Source of the DNA: Fidelibacterota bacterium
GTDB lineage: Bacteria; Fidelibacterota; UBA8477; JABMPR01
Direction of reading: 5' to 3'
Assembly: GCA_030596225.1 (NCBI GenBank)
Contig: JAUVKO010000104.1
Coordinates: 1-7,243, forward strand
DNA length: 7,243 bases
In this document: positions 1 through 6,196 of the stretch, in pieces
Layout: each line of letters begins with the position of its first letter
Position numbering within the stretch: the stretch's first letter is position 1
Translations under genes and position numbers: made by a program
The notes under the pieces: model-generated
The model's input: only the letters and a program-made list of their open reading frames with translations
The model's database searches: none
What the model was told of the DNA's origin: nothing

Positions 1-127
1 CATTAATCAAACAACGGATTACCCGGAAACGAACCCTGAGTGATTGCGAAGCAATCGTATCGAAGGGAAACATAACACTAAATTCTTCATGAACCCCAGC
101 TCAATCAAATCCTAACAATTCTGACCC
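1..127. other. Leader region upstream of birA, possibly including an upstream gene's 3' end
   Basis: No complete gene is visible here. On the plus strand one frame is open from base 2 to a TGA at 41-43 (ending ...DYPETNPE), and another is open from base 3 to a TGA at 90-92. Either could be the tail of a gene starting before the window, but neither resembles a family I recognise. The only clear structure is the hairpin at 34-67. I see no Shine-Dalgarno motif before the birA ATG and no convincing promoter. Confidence 0.3.
34..67. repeat. Imperfect hairpin with GC clamp (REP-like)
   Basis: CCCT (34-37) pairs with AGGG (64-67). The next positions can form tandem G-A mismatches (GA at 38-39 against GA at 62-63). 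An inner perfect stem, GATTGC (42-47) with GCAATC (51-56), closes a GAA loop. No T-run follows on either strand, so it does not look like an intrinsic terminator. The CCCTGAG...TCGAAGGG outline resembles short interspersed hairpin repeats I associate with many bacterial genomes, but only one copy is present here and membership in a repeat family is inference. Confidence 0.35.
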
Positions 128-883
128 ATGATTTCCCATCCCGAAATAGACGAAATAATCTTTCTAAGCTCCATTGACTCAACCAACCTGGAAGTTCAAA
201 GACGCCGTATTGAGTTTGCCAAACGTAACATTCTGCTGCTTAGTGATGAACAAACGGCGGGTAAGGGGCAACATGGTCGCAGCTGGGATTCAGGTGTCGG
301 TTTGGGGCTCTGGATGTCATTGTTTCTTGGCAAACCGGCATACTTGACAAATAATCTGCAGTTATTGTCGCTCTATACTGGCCTTGTCATCCATAACACC
401 ATCAGCAATTTCATAAGTGCTGATGTCAAGGTAAAGTGGCCAAATGACATTATGATAGCTGATCGTAAGTGCGGAGGCATCCTCACTGAGATCCAGTGGC
501 TGGGTGAGTCTGCTTCATCAGCAACAATCGGTATTGGAATAAATTTGAACCATATTCTGACAGACTTTCCGGCAAGTATCAGAAACCTGGCTACTTCTCT
601 CCTGTTGGCTGGTTGGCCAAAACCTGATCGTGACCAACTTCTCGATCACCTGCTACAGGAGTTCTTTGGAAACATCAGACTATTAAGCCAGCCGGAAAAC
701 CTGGTTGAAACCTGGAATAGCAGTGCTTATAAACTTAATGAGATCATTCAATGGCAAAATAGCGATCAACAATTTGAAGGTCGCTTTTTGGGAGTGAACC
801 CAGAGGGTGAAGCTCAAATACTGATCGGGAATACTATCCGATGCTTTCAGAGTGGTGAGATACGTTTTGGAAGGCTTTCCTAA
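128..883 (+). CDS. birA: Biotin--[acetyl-CoA-carboxylase] ligase (BirA catalytic type)
   Basis: Cytoplasmic enzyme that makes biotinyl-5'-AMP and transfers biotin to a lysine of the biotin carrier domain of carboxylases such as acetyl-CoA carboxylase. The 251-residue protein has the family landmarks in order: STN at 18-20, the biotin/adenylate-binding loop EQTAGKGQHGRSW at 41-53 (equivalent of GRGRRG), KWPND at 103-107, the KCGGIL segment at 114-119 with the expected active-site lysine K114, and GIGINLN at 135-141. The last ~50 residues fit the small SH3-like C-terminal domain. There is no N-terminal winged helix, so this is the short, non-repressor class of ligase. ATG at 128 puts the STN motif near the N-terminus as expected, though no ribosome binding site precedes it. 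Its stop overlaps the metF stop by 4 bp tail to tail. Confidence 0.93.
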   Translation: MISHPEIDEIIFLSSIDSTNLEVQRRRIEFAKRNILLLSDEQTAGKGQHGRSWDSGVGLGLWMSLFLGKPAYLTNNLQLLSLYTGLVIHNTISNFISADVKVKWPNDIMIADRKCGGILTEIQWLGESASSATIGIGINLNHILTDFPASIRNLATSLLLAGWPKPDRDQLLDHLLQEFFGNIRLLSQPENLVETWNSSAYKLNEIIQWQNSDQQFEGRFLGVNPEGEAQILIGNTIRCFQSGEIRFGRLS

Positions 884-1836
884 ACCAGATTAAGTTTCTT
901 GGCAACTTTTTTAACCAACCGGGCATCCTGCATAACATAAAAGTGCAAGCTTCCCATGCCATTATTAAGAAGGTCTTCACATTGCTTCACAGCGTGGGCC
1001 ATGCCGATCTCAGCTCTTTCATGTGCATTTTCTGCACCCTCGAAAGCTTTCACAAGTTCATCTGGAATATTTACATAAAATGAATGTGGTAATGAATTCA
1101 GTTGGGCTTTCCGTGTTAATAGCTTAAGTCCGGGAATAATGGGAATATTGATTCCTTCTGCATGACAACGATCAACAAAATCATAGTAATCCTGATTATT
1201 GAAGAACATTTGAGTTACAATGTATTGTGCTCCGGCATCTACTTTTTGTTTCAGATAGCGAATATCAGCCGCTGAACTGGGAGAATCAGGATGTTTTTCG
1301 GGATATCCGCCAACTCCGATACAAAAATCTGATTCGTCGGCATCCAGGATGTCTTCCTGATATTTACCTCTATTCATATTGGAAATTTGTTTGACCAGAT
1401 CCAGGGCATGTTCATTCACTTCTCGACCAGAGATGTGAGCTTTCTGATACTGAAGTTGGTCACCTCGAATCGCCAGAACATTCTCAATTCCCAGATAATT
1501 TAGCTCAATTAGAGCATCCTCTGTCTCTTGTCTGTTAAACCCCTGACAAAGAAGGTGAGGAACAGCTTCCAGTTTATAGCGGTACTTTATGGCTGCACAT
1601 AGACCAATAGTTCCCGGTCGTTTTCTTTTGATATGGCGGGTGAATGTACCATTTTCTTGTTCAACGTAGTAAGAATCGGCGGCATGACTGGTTACATCGA
1701 TAAAGGGAGGATTAAATTCAATGAGCTCATCTATAATTTCGTAAATCTCTTTGGCACTTCTTCCCCGAGCAGGAGGAATGATCTCAAAACTTATAAACGG
1801 GTCTTTGGAACGATCTAGTATTTCACAAATTTTCAT
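880..1836 (-). CDS. metF: 5,10-methylenetetrahydrofolate reductase
   Basis: FAD enzyme reducing 5,10-methylene-THF to 5-methyl-THF, the methyl donor for methionine synthesis; cytoplasmic. The 318 residues span a whole TIM-barrel MTHFR (E. coli MetF is 296). Visible family features are SFEIIPP at 16-22, with E18 matching the catalytic Glu28 of E. coli; AIRGD at 122-126, with D126 matching Asp120 near the flavin; GVGGYPEKHP at 174-183; KVDAGAQYIVTQMFF at 198-212; PIIPGL at 232-237; and a C-terminal HFY at 298-300. RKRPGTIGLCAAI (71-83) is typical of the Bacteroidota-type enzyme. The ATG at 1834-1836 gives the expected short lead into SFE, but no Shine-Dalgarno precedes it. It lies 85 bp downstream of the receiver gene, and the gap contains an attenuator-like structure. 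It converges on birA with a 4-bp overlap and no terminator between them. Confidence 0.95.
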   Translation of the reverse strand: MKICEILDRSKDPFISFEIIPPARGRSAKEIYEIIDELIEFNPPFIDVTSHAADSYYVEQENGTFTRHIKRKRPGTIGLCAAIKYRYKLEAVPHLLCQGFNRQETEDALIELNYLGIENVLAIRGDQLQYQKAHISGREVNEHALDLVKQISNMNRGKYQEDILDADESDFCIGVGGYPEKHPDSPSSAADIRYLKQKVDAGAQYIVTQMFFNNQDYYDFVDRCHAEGINIPIIPGLKLLTRKAQLNSLPHSFYVNIPDELVKAFEGAENAHERAEIGMAHAVKQCEDLLNNGMGSLHFYVMQDARLVKKVAKKLNLV

Positions 1837-1847
1837 GTGGCTATAAT

Positions 1848-1905
1848 AAAAACTGATTGGGGGTTATGTAACGGAATTATTGTACAATCAGCAGTATTTC
1901 TGATT
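1848..1905 (-). terminator. Terminator/attenuator-like hairpins just before metF
   Basis: Reading the minus strand, there are three short segments: AATCAG (1905-1900), CTGATTG (1891-1885) and CAATCAG (1859-1853), followed directly by TTTTT (1852-1848). Segments 2 and 3 form a 7-bp stem with a 25-nt loop and a T-run, like a weak intrinsic terminator. Segments 1 and 2 can instead form a 6-bp stem with an 8-nt loop, which would block the terminator. This could simply end the receiver-gene transcript, or it could attenuate metF, whose ATG follows 11 nt after the T-run. The pairing is directly visible; the regulatory role is inferred. No known SAM or other riboswitch is recognisable. Confidence 0.4.
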
Positions 1906-1921
1906 AGAACAATTTAAAGGA

Positions 1922-2299
1922 TCAACTCAAATGTTTATCTAACATATCCTTTAACTGAACAATCGTGTAGGGCTTAGCCATATAATCTGAGAATCCGGCC
2001 TTTTCCAAAGTCTGAAGTTTGTCCTGAGAAAATGCTGTTACCGCTACAATAGGAGTGTCCATAAACCGGTTTTCCTCCTTAAAAGCAACACCCAATTCTA
2101 AACCACTGATTCCAGGACCCAGAGCAATATCTAAAAGCATAATATCAACAGATTTATCACTCATCAGCTCCTTGGCCTGTTCTCCGGTCTCTGCGACAAA
2201 AAAGGTATAATCGAGCTTTTTTAATAACAACTGCAGATACTGTCTAGATGCAAAATCATCCTCTACGACCAATACTGATTTTGGAATGCTTGTATTCAT
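1922..2299 (-). CDS. Single-domain response regulator (CheY-like receiver)
   Basis: A 125-residue protein that is only a phosphoacceptor receiver domain. All signature residues are present: the acidic pocket E13-D14-D15 after SVLVV, the phosphorylated aspartate D57 in IMLLDIAL, T88 in AVTAF, and K109 in the AKP motif before Y111. There is no output, DNA-binding or enzymatic domain, so it should act by protein-protein contact or as a phosphorelay intermediate. No histidine kinase, phosphotransferase or chemotaxis gene is present in the window, so its partner is unknown. ATG at 2297-2299 places VVEDD at the usual distance from the N-terminus. Only a weak GAAG lies immediately before it. A dyad-rich 175-bp region precedes the gene, and metF follows on the same strand. 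Confidence 0.93.
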   Translation of the reverse strand: MNTSIPKSVLVVEDDFASRQYLQLLLKKLDYTFFVAETGEQAKELMSDKSVDIMLLDIALGPGISGLELGVAFKEENRFMDTPIVAVTAFSQDKLQTLEKAGFSDYMAKPYTIVQLKDMLDKHLS

Positions 2300-2314
2300 C
2301 TTCGACAGTTATTG

Positions 2315-2332
2315 GCTTACAAAATTGTAAGC
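2315..2332. promoter_or_regulatory. 18-bp palindrome, candidate operator of the receiver gene
   Basis: GCTTACAA (2315-2322) and TTGTAAGC (2325-2332) are perfect inverted arms around a central AA, ending 15 bp upstream of the receiver gene ATG. It overlaps the best -10 candidate for that gene. The arms and spacing suit a dimeric transcription factor site. The symmetry is seen directly; the operator role is inferred from position. Confidence 0.45.
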
Positions 2333-2352
2333 TGACTTGATTTCCGTGTGAT
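2324..2352 (-). promoter_or_regulatory. Candidate sigma70-type promoter for the receiver gene
   Basis: On the minus strand, ATCACA (2352-2347, 4/6 match to TTGACA) and TACAAT (2329-2324, 5/6 match to TATAAT) are separated by exactly 17 bp. Transcription would start about 20 nt upstream of the ATG. The -10 box lies inside the 18-bp palindrome, so a repressor bound there would block it. The match is modest and the region is AT-rich, so chance is a real alternative. Confidence 0.35.
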
Positions 2353-2407
2353 TATTGTTTTTTTCACGTGACAATTTATTGTTCATAAATGTGAAGCAAA
2401 CAATAAT
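2351..2407. repeat. Nested dyad between the DUF5916 and receiver genes
   Basis: The outer arms are a perfect 10-bp inverted repeat, ATTATTGTTT (2351-2360) and AAACAATAAT (2398-2407). Inside them, TTCAC (2363-2367) pairs with GTGAA (2391-2395). Inside that, ACAAT (2371-2375) pairs with ATTGT (2378-2382). No T-run follows on either strand, so it is not a standard terminator. It may be an mRNA 3'-end stabilising hairpin for the outer-membrane gene or an upstream control region of the receiver gene. Confidence 0.4.
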
Positions 2408-2474
2408 TATCAATTTTAATTATGACTAAACAGCATATGATCATACACAAAGACGAACCTTGACAATATTCAGA

Positions 2475-5138
2475 TCAAATATTCAGAAGCTTATTTACCT
2501 TGATCAGGAAAATGTTATCTGCATCAAGATCAACCAAGGATCTCAGCCCCTCACCCGGATTGAATTCCCAAAATGGATCAGCTGCTGCGGCACCTCTTGA
2601 CCAAACTAAATACATAACAGAACCTGTTGAATATTCCCAACGCAGCACCATATTTGAAGTCAACTCCTTATAGTTAAAATCTGAGTAAACTGCACTGGTG
2701 GGCCAATAATCAATCGTGCCATCTTGATCGAAGTCAACACCCCCCAGGACTCCTATTGCATCAAATTGCAATTGATCATCTGGCAAATGTGTAAAACGAT
2801 GATCAAAATCCTTAGCAGTGTGATCATCTACTTCAACAAAATCATGATAATCCCCGCCTGTGAAAAAAGCCTGGGTGTAGTATTGCAGTGAAAGTGTTGT
2901 ACTTAGGGTGATATCAGCTCGAAATGTCAGCGAAGTTTGAGCCAATTTTAAGCCCGAAAATATGTAATGTGTTCCTCCCAGAGAATCAGCCATGGTGGTG
3001 ATCCAGGCCCAGGTATCATGCATGATATTAAAGTTAGGTCCTAATGATAGAGATATATTTTTCTTCGGACGCCAGTTCAGAGAGGGTGATAAATTTACAC
3101 TGGTAACATCATCCCCATTAGCAAAATAATTTCCACTGATCATGGTGTTTAGGCTGCGTCGTGAGTCCGATCCGATGAATGCCCAAATGCTCATGTTATC
3201 AGGTCCCTGGATGGATGGTCCACCGCGTAGGTGATAAGGAACAATGCCGCCTTTATTAAGATTTATGCCACCGCCAATGCGCCAATTGTTTGTAAACGTG
3301 GCGTTCCCATTCACATTGCCACCAAAACTTTTCAACTCTCCCCCAAAAGTCCAATTAGCCCATTCATTAAAATTGAGACTGTAATTGAGCAATAGCTCAC
3401 CGGGTTCCCAATGTCGATAACCGACCCATATAAATTCACTGATATTGTCCACTGCACGCATAAAGCCTAAATCGTTGATCTCAAGTCCTGGACTTGTTGC
3501 CAGGAAACCGGTGAAGACATTGAGCTTACCGCTGCTCTTTCCAATGATAAATTTTCCGCCATACCCTGATAATGAGGTTGCATTAGTGTCTACAGATAAA
3601 TGGGGAGCATCCGGGCGTTGAAAATAGCGTGAAGGGTGCAACTGTGCATTTAAAATGGCATCCTTGCTACCCTTGACGTGACTAAAAGCCAGAGATGATT
3701 GGATCAAGTACTTACGCTCAGCAAAATTATGGGTGAGATCCAAGCCACCGGTAAGCGCCTGCTCTCGAAGCCAGTTTATATCAGTCCCATCCAGATCTCT
3801 AAGTGTTGCAGTGACAATACCACCAATGGTTGTCATGCCTTCCCGGTAGTCCTGCTGAACACGAGCCAGTAGAAATGTGGTGGCTGGCTCGATCACATTT
3901 TGACTCTGACTTCCATCGCTATAGTTAACAGTCGCCTTTTCTTCAGCAGTTGCTGCGGACATAATGCCCAGAGAAAGTCCATTATTAAGTTTTCCGGTAA
4001 GTTTTCCGGCAGCCAGAATTCGAGTTTGTTCAGGTGCATTAATTGACAGAACGTCAGCTTGCTGTGTGATAGCATATCCCTGTGGGGCACGACCAATGCG
4101 TCGCGAATAGAAAAGTGAATTGGCTGAATTATCTCCATCTCCAAAACCCAGCGAAAAATTGAGAATGTTTCCACCTTCCATAAAGAAGGGTCTTTTTTCA
4201 CTGAAATAGGTCTCAAACTCAGTAAGATTGAATTCAGCAGGGTCGGCTTCAACTTGACCAAAATCCGGGTTAATTGTCCCGCTGAAAGTAATGCCAACAT
4301 CAAAACTCTTTCGAATATCAGCTCCTATGTTAGCTGCATTATTGTAATCACTAAGTTTCTGAATCTGAGCATCATTGAACCCGGTTTGACCTAGAATGTA
4401 GGGTGAAATATAGACAGGTTGCTTAGCCTGAATCCCAGTCAAACCGTTCAATTCGCCATAATTGGAGACAAAGCCTGTTTCCTCATGGGACCAATGGTTC
4501 CAGATGGCTAATTCATTGTTATTTCTTGGTATCTCCCGATAAACATTCAAACCCCAGGTAAGCCCTTCAGCACCATTGAAGCGTAATTCTCTGAAAGGAA
4601 TGGCGAATTCCGCTGTCCAACCTTTATTATCCTGGTTTACTGCTCCTTCCCAAACAGCATCCCAATCAAAGTCAGCAGAATTATCATCATAGCGTCGCAG
4701 GTCTTGTTTCACTCCAGCAGCATTTAAGCCAAATTCAAATGCAGTTCGGTGGTCATGATAGCTGTCAATGGAAATATAGACCCAATCCGAAGGAGATGAT
4801 TCATCTCGTCGGGTTAGAATACCAGTGATTTTAGAAGGTTGATCATCATAGGCACGAATACCTACGTATAGATGTTCTGAATCATAAGCCACCGCAAATT
4901 CAGTTTCTTGGCTTGATGGAAATCCATCCTCCGGGTTTCTCTGTAAGAAATCTCCCTGGCGAGGAATCTTTTTCCAACCCTTGTCATTTAGACGACCATC
5001 TATGACAATTATTGATCCGTTCAGACGAATAGCTGATGACGTACGGTTCTGTTTGCTTGCCTTTGCTTGTTGTGAAGACCACGCCAGAAGCGGCAGGAAT
5101 ACCCAGAGTAGAACAATAATATTTCGCACATATTTCAT
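2475..5138 (-). CDS. CBM9-like/DUF5916 outer-membrane beta-barrel protein
   Basis: An 887-residue exported protein. Residues 1-27 form a signal peptide (basic start, LLWVFLPLLAW core, cleavage probably after QAKA). Residues ~38-237 resemble the carbohydrate-binding family 9-like domain (IDGRLNDKGW at 47-56, AVAYDSEHLYVGIRAYD at 82-98). The rest matches DUF5916: the diagnostic NPDFGQVEADPA at 290-301 then EKRPFFMEG at 314-322, many amphipathic strands consistent with an outer-membrane barrel, and LRWEYSTGSVMYLVWSRG about 55 residues from the end. The C-terminus ends in Ile rather than the usual aromatic residue. An acidic DFDQDGTIDY loop near residue 802 looks like a calcium-binding loop. Family members are often called hydrolases or membrane-associated proteins, but the true function is not established and I see no catalytic motif. 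ATG at 5138 is preceded by GAAGG about 9 nt away. It starts 35 bp after the VSGDI-repeat gene, so the two are likely co-transcribed. Confidence 0.88.
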   Translation of the reverse strand: MKYVRNIIVLLWVFLPLLAWSSQQAKASKQNRTSSAIRLNGSIIVIDGRLNDKGWKKIPRQGDFLQRNPEDGFPSSQETEFAVAYDSEHLYVGIRAYDDQPSKITGILTRRDESSPSDWVYISIDSYHDHRTAFEFGLNAAGVKQDLRRYDDNSADFDWDAVWEGAVNQDNKGWTAEFAIPFRELRFNGAEGLTWGLNVYREIPRNNNELAIWNHWSHEETGFVSNYGELNGLTGIQAKQPVYISPYILGQTGFNDAQIQKLSDYNNAANIGADIRKSFDVGITFSGTINPDFGQVEADPAEFNLTEFETYFSEKRPFFMEGGNILNFSLGFGDGDNSANSLFYSRRIGRAPQGYAITQQADVLSINAPEQTRILAAGKLTGKLNNGLSLGIMSAATAEEKATVNYSDGSQSQNVIEPATTFLLARVQQDYREGMTTIGGIVTATLRDLDGTDINWLREQALTGGLDLTHNFAERKYLIQSSLAFSHVKGSKDAILNAQLHPSRYFQRPDAPHLSVDTNATSLSGYGGKFIIGKSSGKLNVFTGFLATSPGLEINDLGFMRAVDNISEFIWVGYRHWEPGELLLNYSLNFNEWANWTFGGELKSFGGNVNGNATFTNNWRIGGGINLNKGGIVPYHLRGGPSIQGPDNMSIWAFIGSDSRRSLNTMISGNYFANGDDVTSVNLSPSLNWRPKKNISLSLGPNFNIMHDTWAWITTMADSLGGTHYIFSGLKLAQTSLTFRADITLSTTLSLQYYTQAFFTGGDYHDFVEVDDHTAKDFDHRFTHLPDDQLQFDAIGVLGGVDFDQDGTIDYWPTSAVYSDFNYKELTSNMVLRWEYSTGSVMYLVWSRGAAAADPFWEFNPGEGLRSLVDLDADNIFLIKVNKLLNI

Positions 5139-5163
5139 CGGGTATTCCCTTCTCAGGAGCCGG

Positions 5164-5175
5164 AGCTGATCAGCT
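5164..5175. repeat. 12-bp perfect palindrome at the VSGDI gene stop
   Basis: AGCTGATCAGCT is a perfect palindrome overlapping the stop codon of the VSGDI-repeat gene and lying in the 35-bp spacer before the DUF5916 gene. No T-run follows it on the transcribed strand, so it is not an obvious terminator. It could form a small hairpin adjusting expression of the second gene, or be a chance restriction-type palindrome. Confidence 0.3.
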
Positions 5176-5890
5176 ATTGTTGCCGAATCTCAGCATTAAT
5201 GATTTCGCCACGCACCTTGCCACCATTAGTCAGGTACACAATAACATTGGTGTCCGGTTCTTTTACTTTTATGCTGCCTTTTACTACGGAATTCATATCG
5301 ATCACGACTTTCAAACGACTCATTTCATGACCAATGTGATTACTTTTTCGGGAAATAATGATATCTCCTTCAATAATGGATCCGTTAAAAAGAGCAATAT
5401 CACCTGAAACTGTTTGTAAATCGTTCCGAAGTCTGGCATCATCTAATTCGATGTCGCCACTTACAGTGTTAAGATCCCCTTGGATATCGGAACCCGTGGC
5501 ACAAACTATATCACCACTTACTGTCTTAATTGAACCCTGAATATCACTGCGTTCGTAGAGTACTATATCACCACTGACACTGATCAGACTCTCTGTGCGA
5601 GCACTCTTACCTATTAGGATGTCACCGCTTACCGCTTTCACATGTTCCACTTCAGCTTTGGCGCCAATGATAATATCTCCGCTGACTGTTGTGATCGCAG
5701 CTTTAACCTCAGCATTGTTTCCAATAACAATATCCCCACTTACTGTTGAGATACCTCGCTTGCTTTTCTCCCCTTTGACGATATGAACATCTCTACTGAT
5801 AGATGATTGAGCAAAAAGGCCTGATGACAATCCCAATAACAGCAGGATATAGAGTATAATGTTAATACTTAGCTTCATAGTTTGCCGCAT
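5174..5890 (-). CDS. Exported VSGDI-repeat beta-solenoid protein (DUF4097/bactofilin-like)
   Basis: A 238-residue protein with an N-terminal signal peptide (basic start, IILYILLLLGL core, likely cleavage in LFA-Q at 27/28). Seven copies of VSGDI occur at residues 50, 69, 87, 105, 124, 143 and 161, spaced 18-19 residues apart, with weaker IQGS/IQGD half-repeats between them and further hydrophobic-Gly rungs (EGDII, KGSI, RGEI) toward the end. That period and the alternating hydrophobic and Gly-Asp positions suggest a right-handed beta-helix or solenoid. TVSGD repeats occur in DUF4097-type putative adhesins, and bactofilins have a similar polymer-forming helix, but I cannot assign it firmly to either. 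No enzyme motif or lipobox is visible. The start at 5890 is chosen because AAAGGAG lies 7-8 nt upstream; the next Met (residue 5) would be too far. It is probably co-transcribed with the downstream outer-membrane gene. Confidence 0.8.
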   Translation of the reverse strand: MRQTMKLSINIILYILLLLGLSSGLFAQSSISRDVHIVKGEKSKRGISTVSGDIVIGNNAEVKAAITTVSGDIIIGAKAEVEHVKAVSGDILIGKSARTESLISVSGDIVLYERSDIQGSIKTVSGDIVCATGSDIQGDLNTVSGDIELDDARLRNDLQTVSGDIALFNGSIIEGDIIISRKSNHIGHEMSRLKVVIDMNSVVKGSIKVKEPDTNVIVYLTNGGKVRGEIINAEIRQQ

Positions 5891-5897
5891 GATTTAA

Positions 5898-5905
5898 TCT
5901 CCTTT
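5898..5905 (-). promoter_or_regulatory. Strong Shine-Dalgarno for the VSGDI-repeat gene
   Basis: AAAGGAGA on the minus strand, 7 nt before the ATG at 5888-5890. This fixes the start at residue 1 (MRQTMK) rather than the internal Met5. It is the best ribosome binding site in the window; birA and metF have none, so the genome mixes SD-led and SD-less genes. Confidence 0.75.
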
Positions 5906-6196
5906 GAAAGAATTAAAGGCAGTCTTTCGATAGTCGGTCTTATACATCGATAAATGGTTAGAATTGATTTTGAGTTCAACATTTTATGTTTTAGAACCAA
6001 TCTTGTGCCACCATAGCATCCAATCATCTATTATATTGTTTATTATGGATTTATATAATTTGTATAAACAACGAAATTTCTTCAATCTGTAATTATTATA
6101 TCTTTATTATATACCACCATCTAAAAATGATATAATCAATACTTTCAGTAGCCCACCTATTTGAAACATAAAATAATAATGCTTACCAGAAGAATG
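5906..6196. other. AT-rich intergenic region upstream of the VSGDI/DUF5916 operon
   Basis: No gene is supported here. The stretch is very AT-rich, especially 6025-6140, and holds many TATAAT-like hexamers on both strands. On the minus strand these include TATAAT at 6035-6030 and TATAAG at 5944-5939, and the operon promoter is probably among them, but none has a convincing -35 at 16-18 bp, so I do not choose one. On the plus strand a perfect extended -10, TGATATAAT, lies at 6128-6136 and points toward the inverted-repeat element. Confidence 0.5.

Noticed and set aside
1633..1818. 61-codon plus-strand frame inside metF
   Set aside because: Antisense shadow of the conserved N-terminal half of MetF.
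2436..2445. TATGATCATA palindrome downstream of the DUF5916 stop
   Set aside because: Only 10 bp in AT-rich sequence, with no T-run, no promoter relation and no second copy; easily explained by chance.
3893..4303. 136-codon minus-strand frame inside the DUF5916 gene
   Set aside because: Out-of-frame shadow of a gene with strong family motifs running through the same stretch.
4981..5169. 62-codon plus-strand frame at the start of the DUF5916 gene
   Set aside because: Antisense of the signal peptide and leader; no family resemblance.
5177..5786. Plus-strand frames opposite the VSGDI-repeat gene, with repeated ISPLTV
   Set aside because: The repeats are the antisense reading of the VSGDI repeats; no start signals or domains.
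5206..5790. Regular DNA repeats considered as a CRISPR array
   Set aside because: The 54-57-bp periodicity is codon-level repetition of VSGDI in an open reading frame; the units are divergent and there are no unique spacers or cas genes.
5939..5979. TATAAG (5944-5939) with TTGAAC (5979-5974) as the operon promoter
   Set aside because: The spacer is 29 bp, too long for a sigma70-type promoter, and no better -35 lies at 16-18 bp.
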